NCBI RefSeq assembly: GCF_030269325.1
Contig: NZ_BSTD01000002.1
Coordinates: 248,001 to 312,000 of the forward strand
DNA length: 64,000 nt
From: Amycolatopsis sp. NBRC 101858
GTDB lineage: Bacteria; Actinomycetota; Actinomycetes; Mycobacteriales; Pseudonocardiaceae
Direction of reading: 5' to 3'
In this document: positions 8,901 through 18,221 of the stretch, in pieces
Numbering within the stretch: position 1 is the first letter of the stretch
How the letters are laid out: every line of letters begins with the position of its first letter
The notes under the pieces: model-generated
What the model saw: only the letters and a program-made list of their open reading frames with translations
Database searches by the model: none
What the model was told of the DNA's origin: nothing
Translations under genes and position numbers: made by a program

Positions 8901-11900
8901 ACCGAGGCCGGCGCGACGCCGGGTGGCTGCACGATCGGCTCGGTGAAGTCCCAGATCGGGCACACCAAGTGCGCCGCGGGCCTGGCCGGGCTGATCAAGA
9001 CCGCGATGGCCCTGCACACCGGCGTCAAACCGTCGACGCTGCACCTCTCGGCGCCGAACGCGGCATGGGACGCCTCGACCAGCCCGTTCGTGTTCCAGAC
9101 GGCCGCGCAGCCGTGGGCCGCGCCGCCCGCCGAGCGGATCGCCGGAGTCAGCGCTTTCGGCTTCGGTGGCACCAACTTCCACGTCGTGCTCGGCGCGCAC
9201 GACAGCGTCCCGCCCGCGCTCTCCGCCGACGGGTGGCCCGCGGAGCTGTTCCTCTTCACGTCGGACGCGGCGGTCCGCGACCTGCTTTCGCTGGCCTCGG
9301 ACGTCCCGGCGGGGCGTCAGCCGTGGCGGCTGCGAGATCTCGCGCTGAGCGCGTCGCGGCGGGCCGAAGCGGCCGGCGGCCGGGTCCGGACGGCCGTCGT
9401 GGCGTCCACTGTGGACGAGCTGGCCACGGTGCTGCGACAGGCACTCGCGGGTCAGGATTCTCCCGGCCTGTACCGGGCCGGAGCTGACGAGCCCGGCGAT
9501 GTCGCGGTGCTGTTCCCGGGCCAGGGCAGCCAGCGGCCGGGCATGTTCGCGGAGCTGTTCGTCGCCTTCCCGGAGTTGCAGCGGTACCTGCGCCTCGACC
9601 CGCCGACGGCCGACGTCGTGTTCGGCCCGGCGGTGTTCGGCGAGCGGGCGCGGCAGGAGCTGGCCGACCGCGTCACCGACACCCGGGTCGCCCAGCCCGC
9701 GCTCGGGCTCGCGGGGCTGGCCGCCTTCCGGCTGCTGTCCCGCGCGGGCGTGCGGCCGGCGATGCTCGGCGGGCACAGCTACGGCGAACTGACCGCACTG
9801 GCCGCGGCGGGCACCTTCACCCCCGAGGCACTGCTGCAGGCCAGCCACGCCCGGGCGGCGGCGATCCTCGACGCCATCCCGGCCGGGGATCCGGGTGCGA
9901 TGGCTGCGGTCTCGGCGTCGGCGGCCGACGTGAGCGCGGTCCTCACCTCGCCGTCGATCGTGCTCGCCAACCACAACTCGCCGGAACAGACGGTGATCTC
10001 CGGCCCGACCGCCGACGTCGAGGCCGCCGTCTCGCAGCTGCGCGCGGCGGGACTCGGCGCGAAGCGGATTTCGGTCGCGTGCGCCTTCCACAGTCCCTTG
10101 GTCGCCGCGGCGGGCGAGACGTTCGGGCGTGCGCTTGGCGCGATCGGCGTCGTGCAGCCCGCCGTGCCGGTTTACGGGAACCGGACCGCGGGGCCGTACC
10201 CGGCGTCACCGGAGGAGATCCGCGGCGAGCTGGCCGCGCAGGTGGGTTCGCCGGTCCGGTTCGTCGAGCAGGTCGAGGCGATGTATGCGGCCGGGGCGCG
10301 GGTGTTCGTCGAGGCCGGGCCGGGTGCGGTGCTGGCCAGGCAGGTCGGGGCGATCCTCGGTGACCGGCCGCACCGGACGATCGGGTTCGAGCAGCCGGGA
10401 CGTCGTGGGCTGCCGGGCTTCCTCGGCGCGCTGGCGCAGCTGGCGGTGGCCGGGGTCCCGGTGGAGACGGGCTGGCTGTTCCGCGGCCGCGACGCGCTCG
10501 ACGCGGCAACGGCCGAGCGGCCGAAGTGTCCCGGGTGGACGGTCGACGGTCACCTGCTGCGCACCGCGGACGGCACGATCCCGGCGGGTGCACTCCACCC
10601 GGCTTCGCGCATTTCCCTCGGGGTGGCTCCGGCATCCGGGGACGCGACGTCGGAGGAGATGGTCGCGGACTTCCTGCGGACCAGCCGCGAGATGATCGCC
10701 GCCCAGCGCGACGTGCTGCTGGGCTTCCTCGGCAGTGAAACGCCGGCGGTTCGCTCGATCCCGGTGGTCGAGGCGGTTCCGGTGCCCGCGCTTCCGGTGG
10801 CTTCGGTCGTTCCGGCCGCGGTTCCGGCGGACCGGCCGGTGCTGGAGACGATCGTCGAGGTGATCGGGGAGCGGACCGGGTACCCGGTGGAGATGATCGA
10901 GCCGGACCTCGATCTGGAAGCCGACCTGAGCGTGGACTCGATCAAGCGGGCGGAGATCGCGGGCGAGCTGGCGTCCCGCCTCGGTCTGGCCGGCGGCGAC
11001 GTGGAGGAGTTCGCGAAAGCCCGGACGGCGGCGGCGATCGCGGAGCTGATCGGCGAGCAGCGCCCCGTCGTGGCGGTGGATGCGCCGAAGGCCGCCTCGG
11101 GACGCTCGGTGCTGGAGACCGTGGTCGAGGTGATCGGGACGCGGACGGGCTACCCGGTGGAGATGATCGAGCCGGACCTCGATCTGGAAGCCGACCTGAG
11201 CATCGACTCGATCAAGCGCGCCGAGATCGCGGGCGAGCTGACGGTGCGCCTGGGTGCGGGCGAGGTCGAAGAACTCGCCAAGGCCCGCACAGCAGCCGGG
11301 ATCGCGGAACTGCTCGATGCCGGATCCGTCGCGGCCGGCGCGGACCCGGCCGCTGCGCACGGCACCGAGCCGCGGCCGGCGGTCGGCCCGGCCGTCGCAG
11401 CCGGCCCGGCGCCGGCGGTTGGCCCGGCCGTCGCGGATCGCCCGGAGCCGCAGCCGGTGATCGTCGCGCCGAAGCGGTATCTCATGACGGAGTTCGACCT
11501 CGCCCCGGCCGCCGCGCCCGACATCGCCGGGCGCCGGTTCCTCGTCCTCGGCGCCGGGACGCGAGCCGAAGCCCTCCGCGCCGAACTGACCGCCCACGGC
11601 GCCGAAGCCGAAATCGGCGACGACGTCCGGCCCGGCTTCGACGGCTACCTCCACCTCCCCGAAGGCGACACCGTCCTTCCCGCCGTCTTCCCCCAGTACC
11701 AAGCTGCTCTCGCCGAACGTCCGCGGTGGCTGCTCACCGCCGGACCCGCCGAAGGGCTCCGCGGCTTCTACCGCAGCGTCTCCCGCGAGTACCCGGACAC
11801 CCTCGCGCGGGTCGTCGAAGGAGCGCACGCCGCCGAGTTCGTCGCCGAACTGTCCGGAGTGGACCGCGAACCCGTCGTGCTCCGGGAAGGACCAGCCCGG

Positions 11901-12830
11901 CGCGGGCTCCGGCCCGAAGCGCACGACCTCGGCCTCCTCGGCGCCAGTGGCGCGGGCCCGGCCGGTGACGGCGCCGCCGAAGCGGCCGCGATCGGGCTGG
12001 ACCGGGACTCCGTCGTCCTGCTCGTCGGCGGCGCCAAGGGCATCACCGCCCGGTTCGCCGGCACCCTCGCCGGGGCGACCCGCTGCCGCGTCGAACTCCT
12101 CGGCCGGACGCCCGTCCCCGCGGGCGAAGACGAACACCCGCAGGCGAAGGACGCCAAGGACCTGCGGGCCGCGCTCATCGCGTCCGGGCTGAAGAGCCCC
12201 GCCGAGATCGAGAAGGCCGTCCGCCGGATCGAGGGCGAACGCGAGGTCCGGGACACCCTCCGCCAGCTCGAAGCCCTCGGCAGCCCGGTGCGCTACCAGT
12301 CCGTCGACATGCTCGACGCCGAAGCCGTGCACCGCGCGGTCAAGGAGATCCACGCCGAGTACGGCCGGCTCGACGGCATCGTCTACGCGGCCGGCGTGAT
12401 CGAGGACAAGCTCGTCGCCGACAAGACGCCGGAGTCGTTCACCCGCGTCTACGGCACCAAAGTGGACGGTGCCAGGACGCTCCTGGAGGCGACCGCCGAC
12501 CTGCCCGACGAACCGAAGTTCGTGGTGCTGTTCGGCAGCATCGCCGCCACCCTCGGCAACCGCGGCCAGTCGGACTACGCCGCCGCCAACGACGCCCTCG
12601 AAACGCTCGGCCGGCGCTGGCCCGCCGGGCGCGCGGTGACCGTCCACTGGGGACCGTGGGCGCCGACCGGCGACCACGACGGCATGGTGACCCCCGCGCT
12701 GATGCGTGACTACGCCCGCCGCGGCATCGAGCTGATCGATCCGGAAGAGGGGACCCTCGGCCTGCTGCGTGAGCTGGCCTGGGGCCGCCCGGACGTCTCC
12801 GCCGTCGTCCACACCGCATCGGGGTGGTGA
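5997..12830 (+). CDS. PUFA-type iterative PKS: NPD-NPD-KS-AT-ACP-ACP-KR
   Basis: A 2277-residue megasynthase. Residues ~1-240 and ~260-610 are two nitronate monooxygenase/2-nitropropane dioxygenase (PfaD-like FMN enoyl reductase) units, with HECGGRTG and SECGGHVG motifs; the second also has PIAQGPM. The ketosynthase (~628-1065) keeps C814 in DAACASS, H949 in EAHGTGT and H989 in IGHTKCA. The acyltransferase (~1165-1480) has GHSYGE (S1261) and AFHS (H1365). Two near-identical ACPs carry DSIKRAEI at S1648 and S1738. The ketoreductase (~1990-2260) has GGAKGITA and the SDYAAAN tyrosine Y2194. No dehydratase is present; that is on the next gene. The order KS-AT-ACPn-KR is that of PfaA, here with the PfaD reductase fused to its front. 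Chain length and product are unknown. Confidence 0.93.
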   Translation: MRVRKADLVVAVSPVRWPSARGVAAAVRGGGLGVLDLTGAAASDELALLGEWGVPAYGVRLTGPVADLPEAATTVLLTEDSPCTAPDFPGRRVLAEVTSRASAARAVAGGAHGLIARGHECGGRTGELSTFVLLQALLENFDVPVWAAGGIGPHTAAAAIAGGAAGVVVDTQLALLPEAELPSALTRALTGLDGSETTVVDGVRRLARHGSEPVEAGQDVFLATRFRDRWGTVTAAVRGLADAVGEALRTEAPVLGPGSAGSRALGTALPIAQGPMTRVSDQPAFAAAVAAGGALPFIALALSGREQTRDVLERTREAVGDAPWGVGVLGFAAEDVKAAQLEVIRELRPTHAIIAGGRPAQAAALEDVGIATFLHVPSPGLLKQFLEAGARKFVFEGSECGGHVGPRTSFPLWEAQLGVVADFLASTPDAAVDLQLLFAGGIHDERSAAMVAALAAPVAARGAAIGVLMGTAYLFTREAVDAGAVLPLFQRSLLGAEHTDLLETAPGHATRCVRSPFTEEYAAIKAELAEQGVPSRDAWERLEQLNVGRLRLASKGIERVGAELRDVGEDRQLAEGMFMAGEVAVLRSAVTTIADLHHAVGEGASAVLRERAAAFGITTPEPPAPEPLEIAIVGMACMFPQAPDLATFWANVLAGADAVTEVPPQRWDTALYYDPEGQGEKTPSHWGGFLPEIGFDPLKYGIPPSSLASIEPVQLLALEAAHRALVDAGYENRDFDRARTSVVFGAEAGSDLSNAMSLRTVLPSYMGELPSELDDRLPRITEDSFPGVLANVIAGRIANRLDLGGANYTVDAACASSLTAVDVACKELTAGTSDLVLCGGADLHNGINDYLLFASAHALSPTGRSATFDSAADGIALGEGVACVALKRLSDAERDGDRVYAVIKGVGAASDGRALGLTAPRPEGQHTALTRAYRNAGVSPARVGLVEAHGTGTVVGDRTELGTLTKVFTEAGATPGGCTIGSVKSQIGHTKCAAGLAGLIKTAMALHTGVKPSTLHLSAPNAAWDASTSPFVFQTAAQPWAAPPAERIAGVSAFGFGGTNFHVVLGAHDSVPPALSADGWPAELFLFTSDAAVRDLLSLASDVPAGRQPWRLRDLALSASRRAEAAGGRVRTAVVASTVDELATVLRQALAGQDSPGLYRAGADEPGDVAVLFPGQGSQRPGMFAELFVAFPELQRYLRLDPPTADVVFGPAVFGERARQELADRVTDTRVAQPALGLAGLAAFRLLSRAGVRPAMLGGHSYGELTALAAAGTFTPEALLQASHARAAAILDAIPAGDPGAMAAVSASAADVSAVLTSPSIVLANHNSPEQTVISGPTADVEAAVSQLRAAGLGAKRISVACAFHSPLVAAAGETFGRALGAIGVVQPAVPVYGNRTAGPYPASPEEIRGELAAQVGSPVRFVEQVEAMYAAGARVFVEAGPGAVLARQVGAILGDRPHRTIGFEQPGRRGLPGFLGALAQLAVAGVPVETGWLFRGRDALDAATAERPKCPGWTVDGHLLRTADGTIPAGALHPASRISLGVAPASGDATSEEMVADFLRTSREMIAAQRDVLLGFLGSETPAVRSIPVVEAVPVPALPVASVVPAAVPADRPVLETIVEVIGERTGYPVEMIEPDLDLEADLSVDSIKRAEIAGELASRLGLAGGDVEEFAKARTAAAIAELIGEQRPVVAVDAPKAASGRSVLETVVEVIGTRTGYPVEMIEPDLDLEADLSIDSIKRAEIAGELTVRLGAGEVEELAKARTAAGIAELLDAGSVAAGADPAAAHGTEPRPAVGPAVAAGPAPAVGPAVADRPEPQPVIVAPKRYLMTEFDLAPAAAPDIAGRRFLVLGAGTRAEALRAELTAHGAEAEIGDDVRPGFDGYLHLPEGDTVLPAVFPQYQAALAERPRWLLTAGPAEGLRGFYRSVSREYPDTLARVVEGAHAAEFVAELSGVDREPVVLREGPARRGLRPEAHDLGLLGASGAGPAGDGAAEAAAIGLDRDSVVLLVGGAKGITARFAGTLAGATRCRVELLGRTPVPAGEDEHPQAKDAKDLRAALIASGLKSPAEIEKAVRRIEGEREVRDTLRQLEALGSPVRYQSVDMLDAEAVHRAVKEIHAEYGRLDGIVYAAGVIEDKLVADKTPESFTRVYGTKVDGARTLLEATADLPDEPKFVVLFGSIAATLGNRGQSDYAAANDALETLGRRWPAGRAVTVHWGPWAPTGDHDGMVTPALMRDYARRGIELIDPEEGTLGLLRELAWGRPDVSAVVHTASGW

Positions 12831-15800
12831 CCGGGATGCGCGTGGCCATCGTCGGGATGTCGGTGCTGCTGCCCGGCGCGCCGGACCTCGCGGCGTACTG
12901 GCGCAACCTGTCGGGCGGCGTCGACGCGATCACCGAAGTACCGCCGGAGAAGTGGGACGTCGTCCACTACGCGCCCGACGAGCAGCGGCGGGCCGACCGC
13001 GTGTACTGCCGGCGCGGCGGCTTCGTCGACGAACTGGCCGAAGTGGACGTCACCGGGTTCGGGATCATGCCGAACTCCGTGCCCGCCACCGAACCCGACC
13101 AGCTGATCGCGCTGCGGGTCGCGGCGCAGGCGCTCGCGGACGCGGGCGGGCCCGGCCGCCTGCCCGCGGACCGGGCCAAGGTGGGTGTGGTGCTCGGGCG
13201 CGGCGGCTACCTGACGCCCGGGCTGGTCCGGCTCGACCAGCGCGTCCGCACGGCGAGCCAGCTCGTCCGGACCCTGGGCGAGCTGCTGCCCGACCTCGAC
13301 CAGACCCGGCTCGACGCCGTCCGGCAGGCCTTCACCGACCAGCTCGGCCCGGAGACGCCGGAGTCCGCGATCGGGCTCGTGCCCAACCTGGCCGCGTCCC
13401 GGCTGGCCAACCGGCTCGACCTGCGCGGCCCGGCGTACACAGTGGACGCCGCGTGCGCGTCCTCGCTGATCGCCGTCGACCACGCCGTGCAGGAGCTCGC
13501 CACCGGCCGCTGCGACGTCGTGCTCGCGGGCGGTGTCCACCACTGCCACGACATCACGTTCTGGAGCGTGTTCACCCAGCTCGGCGCCCTCTCGCCGTCC
13601 GAGCGCATCCGGCCGTTCCACCGCGACGCCGACGGCGTCCTCATCGGCGAAGGCACCGGCGTCGTCGTGCTCAAGCGCCTGGCCGACGCCGAGCGGGACG
13701 GCGACCGCGTCTACGCCGTGATCACCGGCACCGGCGTCGCCTCCGACGGGCGGACCGCGAGCCTGGCCAACCCGGACTCCGGCGGTCAGGTCCGGGCGGT
13801 GCGCCAGGCGTGGGCGGCCGCGGGCCTGGACCCGGCCGCCCCGGATTCGATCGGGCTCCTCGAAGCGCACGGCACCGCGACCCCGGCCGGCGACACGGCC
13901 GAGCTCACGACGCTCGCGGAGGTGTTCGGCAGTGCCGGCGCCGCGGTGCTCGGCTCGGTGAAGTCGATGATCGGGCACACGATGCCGGCCGCCGGGATCG
14001 CCGGCCTGATCAAGGCGGCGCTGGCCGTGCACCACGGCGTCCTGCTGCCCACCCTGCACTGCGACGACCCGCACCCCCTGCTCGAGAAGACCCGCTTCGC
14101 CACTTTGGACACGGCCCGGCCGTGGGACGCCGACGTGCGCCGCGCCGGGGTCAACGCGTTCGGGTTCGGCGGGATCAACGCCCACGTCGTGCTGGAACAG
14201 GCCCCCGGCCGCGCCACGCCGGTTGTCGTTCGCGAGCCCGAACGGGTCCTGCGGCTCGCCGCGCGGTCGGTCGGCGAACTGCGTGACCTGCTCGACCGCC
14301 CCGGCGCACGCGGGACCGGCGCCGGTCCGGTCCGGCTCGGCATCGTCGACCCGACGGAGAAGCGGCTGGCCCTGGCCCGCAAGGCGGTCGCCCGCGGCCG
14401 GGCCTGGCGCGGCCGCAACGACGTCTGGTTCGCCGACCGGCCGCTGCTCGGACCGGGCGGCGGCAAGCTGGCCTTCCTGTTCCCCGGCCTGGAATCCGAG
14501 CTGGCGCTCAACTGCGGTGACGTCGCCCGCCACTTCGGGCTGCCGTGGGCCCATGACGACATCGAGGTCGGCGACGTCGGCCGCCAGGGCACCGCGGTCT
14601 TCGAACTCGGCCGCCTGCTGAACTCCGCGCTCGGCCGGCTGGGCGTCACCCCGGACGCCGTCGCCGGCCACAGCTTGGGGGAGTGGACGGCGATGGCCGT
14701 CGCCGGCATCCACGCCGAAGCCGAGGTCGACGCGTTCCTCGCCGGGTTCGACCCGGACGCGCTCGTGGTCCCCGGCCTCGCTTTCGCTGCGATCGGCGCG
14801 CCCGCGCCCCGCGTGCTCGAAGAGCTGGCCGGCCGCGACGACGTGGTGCTTTCCCACGACAACTCGCCCAACCAGGCCATGGTCTGCGGCCCGGCGGCGG
14901 CGGTCGACACGCTCGTGACGCGGTTCCGGGACGCCGGGATCGTGGCCCAGGTGCTGCCGTTCAAGTCCGGGTTCCACACGCCGATGCTGCGGCCGTACCT
15001 CGATCCGATCCGCGAGGCGGCCGCCGGGTTCACCCTGTACCCGCCGAAGCTGCCGATCTGGTCGGCGACCACGGTGGCGGAATATCCAGCCGCCGAGGCG
15101 GACGTCCGCGACCTGTTCGTGCGGCACCTGCTGGAACCGGTCCGCTTCCGGCCGCTCGTCCGTGCGATGCACGCGGCAGGCGTCCGCGCGTTCGTGCAGG
15201 TCGGCGCGGGTCAGCTCGGCTCGCTGGTCGGCGACACGCTGCACGGCGAGGACCACTTGGTCGTGGCGGCGCACTCCGCGCACCGGCCCGGCCTCGCGCA
15301 GCTGCGCCGGGTCGCGACCGCGCTGTGGGCCGACGGCGCCGACATCGACTTCTCGCGGTTGCCCGGCGATCGCCCGGCCCCGCACCGGGCCGTCAAGCTG
15401 GACCTCGGCGGCCACGTGATCTCCCTCGACGACGAGGTCCGGGCCCGGATCTCCCTGCCAGCCACGCGCATGTCCACTGTGGACGACCTCGCCGGCAAGG
15501 GCCCACTGGCCGCGGAGTTCGCCGCCCTGCTCCAGGACACCGCCGACCTGGCGTCCACTGTGCTCTCGAAACCGGCCCGGCGCCGTCAGGAACTCACGCC
15601 GCCGAAGGACCTGGACACGACGCTGAGCGTGTCGGTCGAGGCGATGCCGTACCTGCTCGACCACTGCTTCTTCAAGCAGCCGCCCCAGGCCGACCCGGGT
15701 GACCGGTGGCCGGTCGTGCCGGCGACGACGGTGATCGACCACCTGATGGGCTTCGCCGAGCAGGCCGCGCCCGGCCGGCGCGCGGTCGCGGTGCACGACG

Positions 15801-17116
15801 TCCGGCTGACCCAGTGGATCACGGCGGTCCCGGCGGTGAACGTGGGTGTGCGCGTGCGGCCGCAGGGCCCCGACCGCGTGCTCGCGTCCCTCGACGGCTA
15901 CTCCCAGGCCACCGTCGAGCTCGCCCAGACGTATCCAGCCGACGCACCCGCGCCGTGGCAATTTGCAGCGGAGCAGGTCCCGGAGACTACGGCCGCCCAG
16001 CTGTACGACGAACGCTGGATGTTCCACGGCCCGCTCTTCCAGGGCGTCAGCGAGCTGACCGCGGTCGGCGAGCGGCACGTCCGCGCCGTGCTCACGACGC
16101 CCGCGGCGCCTGGCGCGCTGCTCGACAACGTCGGCCAGGTGCTCGGCTACTGGATCATGTCCCGGCTGACCGAGCGCACCACGGTCTTCCCTGTCGGCAT
16201 GCGCGAGATCCGGTTCCACGGCCCGCACCCGGCGCCAGGGGAGCGGCTGGAGTGCCTGGTCAAGATCACCGCGCTGACGGAGGAGTTCCTCGACGCCGAC
16301 ATGCAGCTCGTCCACGACGGGCAGGTCTGGGCCGAGTTCACCGGCTGGCGTGACCGCCGTTTCGACAGCACCCCGCACATCCGCCAGGCCGACCGCACGC
16401 CGGAGCGCTCGACGCTGTCGCACGAGCAGCCGGGCGGCTGGGCGCTGGTGCACGAGCAGTGGCCGGACCTGGCGACCCGCGAGCTGATCATGCGCAACTA
16501 CCTCGCGGGTGCCGAACGCGACGCCTACGACCAGCGGCCGCCGCGGGGCCGGCGCCAGTGGCTGCTCGGGCGGATCGCGGCGAAGGACGCCGTCCGCCAG
16601 TTCCTCTGGGCCGGCGGCGAACCCGAGATGTTCCCCGCCGAGCTGCGCATCGGCAACGACGACGCGGGCCGCCCGCACGCGACCGGTGCTTATGGCCGTG
16701 AGCTGCCGCCGGTGACGGTTTCGCTGGCCCACCGCGGCGAGGTCGGCGTGGCGATCGCCCGGCGCGGCCGGTGCGGCATCGACGTCGAAGAGGTCGCCCC
16801 GCGTGCCGGGTCCACTGTGGACGCCGCACTCGGTGCCGGTGAGCAGGCCCTGTTCGCCGGACTGATCGGCGACCCGGAACGCTGGTTCGCCCGGTTCTGG
16901 ACCGCCAAGGAAGCCGTGGCGAAGCTGCTCGGCACCGGGCTGCGCGGGGAGCCCCGGGACTTCGAAGTCGTCGCCGCGGCGCCGGATGCGCTCACCGTCC
17001 GCGCCGCCGGCACCGACCACGCCGTGCACTGCGCCGACGTCGACAGCCTGCCCGGCGCACCGCCGCGCCACTACGTCGTCGCCTGGACCGAAGAGACGAA
17101 GGAGACCGCGGAATGA
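12824..17116 (+). CDS. PUFA-type PKS partner: KS-AT-DH-phosphopantetheinyl transferase
   Basis: The 1430-residue protein completes the synthase. The ketosynthase has C211 (DAACASS), H349 (EAHGTAT) and H385 (IGHTMPA), so it is not a chain-length-factor remnant. The acyltransferase has GHSLGE (S617) and GFHTP (H718), but its usual GQGSQ loop reads FPGLESE. A double-hotdog dehydratase (~925-1220) has H947 (LLDHCFF) and D1101 in DNVGQ, the DxxxQ signature. The last ~140 residues are an Sfp-type transferase with GIDVEEV (~1319) and FWTAKEAVAKLL (~1357), which should load phosphopantetheine on the ACPs. No ACP is present. GTG at 12824 or 12827 overlaps the upstream TGA; ATG at 12836 is also possible because the KS begins there. 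Confidence 0.92.
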   Translation: MVTGMRVAIVGMSVLLPGAPDLAAYWRNLSGGVDAITEVPPEKWDVVHYAPDEQRRADRVYCRRGGFVDELAEVDVTGFGIMPNSVPATEPDQLIALRVAAQALADAGGPGRLPADRAKVGVVLGRGGYLTPGLVRLDQRVRTASQLVRTLGELLPDLDQTRLDAVRQAFTDQLGPETPESAIGLVPNLAASRLANRLDLRGPAYTVDAACASSLIAVDHAVQELATGRCDVVLAGGVHHCHDITFWSVFTQLGALSPSERIRPFHRDADGVLIGEGTGVVVLKRLADAERDGDRVYAVITGTGVASDGRTASLANPDSGGQVRAVRQAWAAAGLDPAAPDSIGLLEAHGTATPAGDTAELTTLAEVFGSAGAAVLGSVKSMIGHTMPAAGIAGLIKAALAVHHGVLLPTLHCDDPHPLLEKTRFATLDTARPWDADVRRAGVNAFGFGGINAHVVLEQAPGRATPVVVREPERVLRLAARSVGELRDLLDRPGARGTGAGPVRLGIVDPTEKRLALARKAVARGRAWRGRNDVWFADRPLLGPGGGKLAFLFPGLESELALNCGDVARHFGLPWAHDDIEVGDVGRQGTAVFELGRLLNSALGRLGVTPDAVAGHSLGEWTAMAVAGIHAEAEVDAFLAGFDPDALVVPGLAFAAIGAPAPRVLEELAGRDDVVLSHDNSPNQAMVCGPAAAVDTLVTRFRDAGIVAQVLPFKSGFHTPMLRPYLDPIREAAAGFTLYPPKLPIWSATTVAEYPAAEADVRDLFVRHLLEPVRFRPLVRAMHAAGVRAFVQVGAGQLGSLVGDTLHGEDHLVVAAHSAHRPGLAQLRRVATALWADGADIDFSRLPGDRPAPHRAVKLDLGGHVISLDDEVRARISLPATRMSTVDDLAGKGPLAAEFAALLQDTADLASTVLSKPARRRQELTPPKDLDTTLSVSVEAMPYLLDHCFFKQPPQADPGDRWPVVPATTVIDHLMGFAEQAAPGRRAVAVHDVRLTQWITAVPAVNVGVRVRPQGPDRVLASLDGYSQATVELAQTYPADAPAPWQFAAEQVPETTAAQLYDERWMFHGPLFQGVSELTAVGERHVRAVLTTPAAPGALLDNVGQVLGYWIMSRLTERTTVFPVGMREIRFHGPHPAPGERLECLVKITALTEEFLDADMQLVHDGQVWAEFTGWRDRRFDSTPHIRQADRTPERSTLSHEQPGGWALVHEQWPDLATRELIMRNYLAGAERDAYDQRPPRGRRQWLLGRIAAKDAVRQFLWAGGEPEMFPAELRIGNDDAGRPHATGAYGRELPPVTVSLAHRGEVGVAIARRGRCGIDVEEVAPRAGSTVDAALGAGEQALFAGLIGDPERWFARFWTAKEAVAKLLGTGLRGEPRDFEVVAAAPDALTVRAAGTDHAVHCADVDSLPGAPPRHYVVAWTEETKETAE

Positions 17117-17418
17117 GCATCGAGACCACGGCAACGGACGAGTCGACCGTGCTCGCGCAGCTCAGCGGAATGCTGCAGCAGCTGCTCGAGGAGTACGGCC
17201 TCGACGACGCCGAAATCACCATGGAGACGACGTTCCACGACGATCTCGAGCTGGAGAGCGTCGACCTGGTGGCCCTGTCCGGGCAGTTGCGCGAGCACTA
17301 CGGCGAGCGCGTCAACTTCGCGACGTTCATCGCCGAGCGCGACCTCGAGGAGATCATCGCGCTGACCGTCGGCGAGCTGGTCCGCTACATCGTCGCCTCC
17401 CTGCGGGCCGCGGCGTGA
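17113..17418 (+). CDS. Free-standing acyl carrier protein
   Basis: A 101-residue acidic protein with an ACP fold and the attachment serine S49 in ELESVDLVAL. It differs clearly from the DSIKRAEI ACPs inside the PKS, so it likely has a separate role such as starter supply or product hand-off to the hydrolase or glycosyltransferase. Its ATG overlaps the stop of the PKS gene (ATGA) and its own TGA overlaps the GTG of the next gene. Confidence 0.92.
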   Translation: MSIETTATDESTVLAQLSGMLQQLLEEYGLDDAEITMETTFHDDLELESVDLVALSGQLREHYGERVNFATFIAERDLEEIIALTVGELVRYIVASLRAAA

Positions 17419-18221
17419 GCCGGATCCGCGCGGGCGAGCTGGACGTGCACGTCCAGCGGCTCTCCCCGGAGGTGCCGCTCGACGGGGACGCGCCGATCGT
17501 CGTGTGCGTGCACGGGCTGCTCACCGACAGCCTCGCCAGCTACTACTTCACCCTCGGCCCGGCGTTCGCCGAGCGCGGCCTCGACGTGCTGATGTACGAC
17601 CTGCGCGGGCACGGCCGCACGACGCGCCCGGAGTCCGGGTACCACCTGGAGGAGTTCGTCGGCGACCTCGTCGCGGTCCTCGACGCGACGGGGGTCACGC
17701 GGCCGGTGCACGTCGTCGGCAACTCGTTCGGCGCGTCGGTCGCGTTCGGGCTGGCCGCCGCCCGGCCGGACCGGGTGGCCAGCGTGATCGTGATCGAGGG
17801 CGAACCGCCGACGCAGGAGTGGACCGGGCACATGGCCGACGGGCTCGCCGACGCGAAGACCCGGCTGGCGATCGACGAGGTGATCGGCTGGATTGCCGAC
17901 AACCACGGCGCGCACACCGCGCGGCTGTCGAAGGCGGCCAACAAGATTCTCCAGACCACCACGATCGCCGAGGACATCCCGCGCAGCGCGACGATCGCCG
18001 CCGACCTCTCGGCCGTGCGCTGCCCGGTGTTCGCGATCTTCGGCGGCGACTCGGGCCTCGCCGCTCAGGTGCCGCACTTCGAGTCGCACCTGGACCCCTG
18101 CCGGTGCGTCGTGCTGCCCGACCAGGGCCACTCGGTGCTGGTCGAGCGGACGGCCGAGACGATCGAGCTGATCTTCGAATGGGTCCGCGACACCTCGCGC
18201 GTCCCGGTGCGGGCGCGGTAG
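17415..18221 (+). CDS. Alpha/beta hydrolase, probable chain-release or tailoring esterase
   Basis: 268 residues with the CVHGLLTD oxyanion loop, nucleophile elbow GNSFG (S104), FGGDSG acid region and DQGHSV histidine. The fold suits a thioesterase or esterase. As neither PKS protein has a thioesterase domain, it is the natural candidate for releasing the chain from the ACP; this is inference. The GTG start is fixed by the GTGA overlap with the ACP gene, and the TAG stop shares a base with the next GTG. Confidence 0.88.
   Translation: MSRIRAGELDVHVQRLSPEVPLDGDAPIVVCVHGLLTDSLASYYFTLGPAFAERGLDVLMYDLRGHGRTTRPESGYHLEEFVGDLVAVLDATGVTRPVHVVGNSFGASVAFGLAAARPDRVASVIVIEGEPPTQEWTGHMADGLADAKTRLAIDEVIGWIADNHGAHTARLSKAANKILQTTTIAEDIPRSATIAADLSAVRCPVFAIFGGDSGLAAQVPHFESHLDPCRCVVLPDQGHSVLVERTAETIELIFEWVRDTSRVPVRAR

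Noticed and set aside
10850..11250. Long direct repeat of about 270-bp period in the first PKS gene
   Set aside because: This is the pair of near-identical ACP domains, not a mobile or regulatory repeat.
13438..13450. Further half-copies of the STVD palindrome (13438, 15552, 18832, 55785)
   Set aside because: Only one arm matches, so they were not counted as exact copies.
12710..17134. A 1474-codon minus-strand open frame opposite the second PKS gene
   Set aside because: The sense strand encodes KS, AT, DH and PPTase motifs; the reverse frame is Arg/Gly/Val-rich and has no ribosome site.
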